Assembly: GCA_028688225.1 (NCBI GenBank)
Contig: JAQTYQ010000016.1
Location: 25,101 to 89,100 of the forward strand
Direction: 5' to 3'
Source of the DNA: Opitutaceae bacterium
GTDB lineage: Bacteria > Verrucomicrobiota > Verrucomicrobiia > Opitutales > Opitutaceae
DNA length: 64,000 bases
The notes beneath the pieces are model-generated. The model worked only from the letters and a program-made list of their open reading frames with translations, was not told the origin of the DNA and did not search any database. The position numbers were made by a program, and so were the translations under genes. Shown one piece after another: positions 62,311 to 64,000 of the stretch; within the stretch, counting starts at the first letter, position 1; the number at the start of each line of letters is the position of its first letter.

Positions 62311-63012
62311 ATGAAAGTCTGTCTCTTCGGCCTCTCCGGCATTCCGCTGGGAAAACACAACGTCAAGGATTCGCGCCTCGACCAGACCCACAAGCTGGTC
62401 GAGGCGAAGAAAAAAACCTATGCCCAGGTGGATATCGCCGGCGAGGAAGAGGCGGTGACGGCCGACGCCCTCGTCGTGTCGCCGTCCAGCCGCCTGGATG
62501 TGATTCTGCGCGACCTCGAGTTCGTGGAGACACGACTGGAGCGCAACCCGCCGGAGCCGGAGAAGTCCGGACTCGGCAAGATCAAGGCGGCCCTGGAGCG
62601 CGAGCAGTTCGTCACCGCCGCCGGCCTGACGCCGGAGGAATCGCAGGCGGTGGCCGCGCACGCCTTCCTCACCGCGAAGCCGGTGGTCGCGGCCGAAGCC
62701 TCTGATCTCGATAAGTTCGACGAGTTCCTGCCCCGGGTGCTGGCCGAGAGCGGCTACCTCAGCTACCTGACCGTGGGCGGCCCGGAAAACCGCGCGTGGC
62801 TCATCAAGAAGGGCATGACCGCGCCGGAGGCCGCGGGGGCCATCCACACCGACATCCAGAAAGGTTTCATCCGGGCCGAGATCATCAGCTTCGCGGATTT
62901 CATCGCCGCCGGCGGCGAATCGCAGGCCAAGCATGCCGGCAAGCTGCGCCTGGAAACCAGGCAATACGTCGTGCAGGACTACGATCTGGTGAACTTCCGG
63001 TTCAACAAATGA
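62311..63012 (+). CDS. YchF/Obg-like protein with a degenerate GTPase domain
   Basis: 233 residues. The C-terminal TGS/DUF933 region is clear: ENRAWLIKKGMTAPEAAGAI, GFIRAEIISFADFIAAGG and LETRQYVVQDYDLVNFRF. YchF is normally about 365 residues with G1 GLPNVGKST; here the start is MKVCLFGLSGIPLGKHN, lacking a GKS/T loop, and the G2-G5 motifs are missing, leaving a short linker and coiled-coil part (about 60-130). It may bind ribosomes without hydrolysing nucleotide; that is inference. Confidence 0.82.
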   Translation: MKVCLFGLSGIPLGKHNVKDSRLDQTHKLVEAKKKTYAQVDIAGEEEAVTADALVVSPSSRLDVILRDLEFVETRLERNPPEPEKSGLGKIKAALEREQFVTAAGLTPEESQAVAAHAFLTAKPVVAAEASDLDKFDEFLPRVLAESGYLSYLTVGGPENRAWLIKKGMTAPEAAGAIHTDIQKGFIRAEIISFADFIAAGGESQAKHAGKLRLETRQYVVQDYDLVNFRFNK

Positions 63013-63066
63013 AGCCGCCCGCAGGCGGAGCGGGGCGCAACCGGCGAGAAAGCCGGATTGGCGTTG

Positions 63067-63152
63067 GTAGGAGCCGGGGGTCGGCTTGGCTCGGCGAAGC
63101 GCGGCGCGAAGACGGCCGACCCCGGTTGACCGGCCTCACCGAGGCCGGCTCC
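63067..63152. repeat. GTAG-headed REP-like inverted pair
   Basis: GTAGGAGCCGGGGGTCGGCT is partly inverted as GACGGCCGACCCCGG and ends in GAGGCCGGCTCC. It fills the gap between the YchF-like and methyltransferase genes. Confidence 0.6.
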
Positions 63153-63228
63153 AAACGCAGCCCGGGATTGAAAAATGACAGGGAACGAACCAGACTTTCC
63201 CGTTTCATCGGAGCGCCGTCCTGCTCTC

Positions 63229-63843
63229 ATGTCCCAATCCTCCAGCCACCTGCCGCATCCGACCGCGATGAGTGACGGCTGGCATTTTTTCCTCGGATTT
63301 TTGCGCCAGCCCTGGAAGGTCGGGGCCGTGGCGCCCAGTTCCGCCCGCCTGGCGCAGGCCATCGTGCGCCACTGCGCCCTGGGAAAGGCGCAGACCGTGG
63401 TGGAGCTGGGCGCGGGCACCGGCGCCATCACCCGGCAGATCCTGAAACACATCGGCCCGCAGACGACGTTCATCACCCTGGAACTGGATGCCGGACATGT
63501 GGCCCGGTTGCGCAAACGCCACCCCGGCCTGAGGATCTACCACGCCTCGGCCGAAAATCTCCGCACCCTGCTGGCCAAGCACGGTCGCGGGCAGGCGGAC
63601 TGCATCATCAGCGGCCTGCCCTGGGGCAACATGAGCTCGCGGGCGCAGCACCGCATCATGGGTGAGGTACTCTCGGTGCTGAAGCCCGGCGGGCGCTTCT
63701 GCGGCTTCGGCTACGTGCATGCGAGCTGGTACCCATCCTCCCGCGCCTTCCGCCGGATGCTGGAGCGGAATTTCCAGCGCGTGGGCATCAGCCCCATCGT
63801 CTGGCGGAATCTGCCGCCCGCCTTCGTTTATTTCTGCGCTTAG
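63229..63843 (+). CDS. SAM-dependent methyltransferase (phospholipid N-methyltransferase-like)
   Basis: 204 residues. FFLGFLRQPWKVGAVAPSS resembles the membrane-associating N-terminus of bacterial phosphatidylethanolamine N-methyltransferases (PmtA type); VVELGAGTGAITRQIL is the SAM-binding motif; the loop ISGLPWGNM occupies the catalytic position. Related rRNA dimethylases (KsgA) share the fold. I favour the ATG at 63229; an earlier in-frame start exists. The TAG stop opens a 12-bp hairpin. Confidence 0.82.
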   Translation: MSQSSSHLPHPTAMSDGWHFFLGFLRQPWKVGAVAPSSARLAQAIVRHCALGKAQTVVELGAGTGAITRQILKHIGPQTTFITLELDAGHVARLRKRHPGLRIYHASAENLRTLLAKHGRGQADCIISGLPWGNMSSRAQHRIMGEVLSVLKPGGRFCGFGYVHASWYPSSRAFRRMLERNFQRVGISPIVWRNLPPAFVYFCA

Positions 63844-63875
63844 GAGTTTGCCGGGCTGGGGGACCGGCAAACTCC
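63843..63875 (+). terminator. Terminator-like hairpin after the methyltransferase gene
   Basis: GGAGTTTGCCGG (63843-63854) pairs with CCGGCAAACTCC (63864-63875), 12 bp; the following T run is short (TTAG), perhaps interrupted by the insertion sequence that starts at 63879. Confidence 0.5.
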
Positions 63876-63878
63876 TTA

Positions 63879-64000
63879 GAGCCTATCCGAATAATAATTC
63901 GATCGATTTTTCAGCGCAAGGAGCGAGGATCGAAGGATGGGGGAAAAGAGACTTGGTTATCGTCTGCCAGACGAACTGTGGGCGCGGCTGGAGCCGCTGA
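63879..64000 (+). mobile_element. Left end of an IS5-type insertion sequence (cut by the window edge)
   Basis: GAGCCTATCCGAATAATAAT starts abruptly after the hairpin and resembles IS5/IS427-type ends; a transposase frame follows at 63937. The right end is outside the window. Confidence 0.6.
63937..64000 (+). CDS. IS5-type transposase, N-terminal part
   Basis: MGEKRLGYRLPDELWARLEPL is the usual start of IS5/IS427-group transposases (DUF4096-type DELWxRIEPLLP). GGAGCGAGGATCGAAGG lies just upstream. Only 21 codons are in the window. Confidence 0.65.
   Translation, partial: MGEKRLGYRLPDELWARLEPL

Overview
The window looks like chromosomal DNA of a high-GC verrucomicrobium, most plausibly an opitute (Opitutaceae-like). 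This is an inference: it rests on GC-rich coding sequence, the gene repertoire (a nusA-infB pair with no rimP in front of it, a MoxR/Bat aerotolerance-type operon with fused Bat proteins, a YchF-like protein without a normal P-loop) and a heavy load of short dispersed repeats between and inside genes. No rRNA, CRISPR array, replication origin or prophage was seen.

Region by region. 1-7.5 kb: infB (3' part cut off by the window edge) and nusA on the minus strand, divergent from a plus-strand run of a HIT-family phosphorylase, phoH, a 7TM-HD c-di-AMP phosphodiesterase and ybeY. 7.6-19 kb: a PEGA lipoprotein, a secreted serpin, trpS, a GlmU-like beta-helix acyltransferase, an NtrC-type regulator and a histidine kinase separated by a secreted protein, then nif3-like, aroQ, a NusG-like factor and an outer-membrane-type protein. 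19-27 kb: pgpA/pgsA (phosphatidylglycerol synthesis), coaD, a MacA-MacB efflux set, an orphan NtrC-type regulator and tRNA-Gly(GCC). 27-37 kb: a MOSC protein, an ArfB-like rescue factor, then moxR, DUF58, batA, batB/C and batD/E. 37-49.6 kb: a thioredoxin-TonB-like protein, Nudix, LOG, gluQ, mogA, a tautomerase, a MazG-like pyrophosphatase, a tandem duplication of an Hsp20 gene plus a 71-residue ORF, rlmJ, a CII-like regulator and sucC-sucD. 49.6-52 kb: a small accessory scar with a duplicated sucD tail and terminator, a truncated helicase-nuclease and toxin-antitoxin remnants. 52-55.4 kb: a TPP-riboswitch-controlled thiS-thiE-thiG-thiH operon. 55.4-64 kb: a structured gap, a small integrase-arm-like protein, a B12-binding radical SAM protein, pepT, a quinone oxidoreductase, an IS3-type insertion inside a palindrome-bounded HTH gene unit, a YchF-like protein, a methyltransferase and the start of an IS5-type element.

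Two repeat systems run through the whole window. One is REP/BIME-like: palindromes headed by GTAG (or GGAG), often in inverted pairs, at about a dozen places, including in frame inside the MOSC gene and thiE. The other is a set of word-like repeats (for example the CCACGGATGACACGGATG type and the TTCCAATTTCCAAGG type), usually in inverted pairs between genes but also translated in frame inside DUF58, batB, batD and gluQ. The least explained structures are a 122-residue HTH gene bounded by inverted copies of a 19-bp palindrome, whose TGT-N4-TAATA-N4-ACA layout recurs at two distant loci; the duplicated Hsp20/71-residue-ORF unit; and a terminator-like hairpin in the nusA leader.
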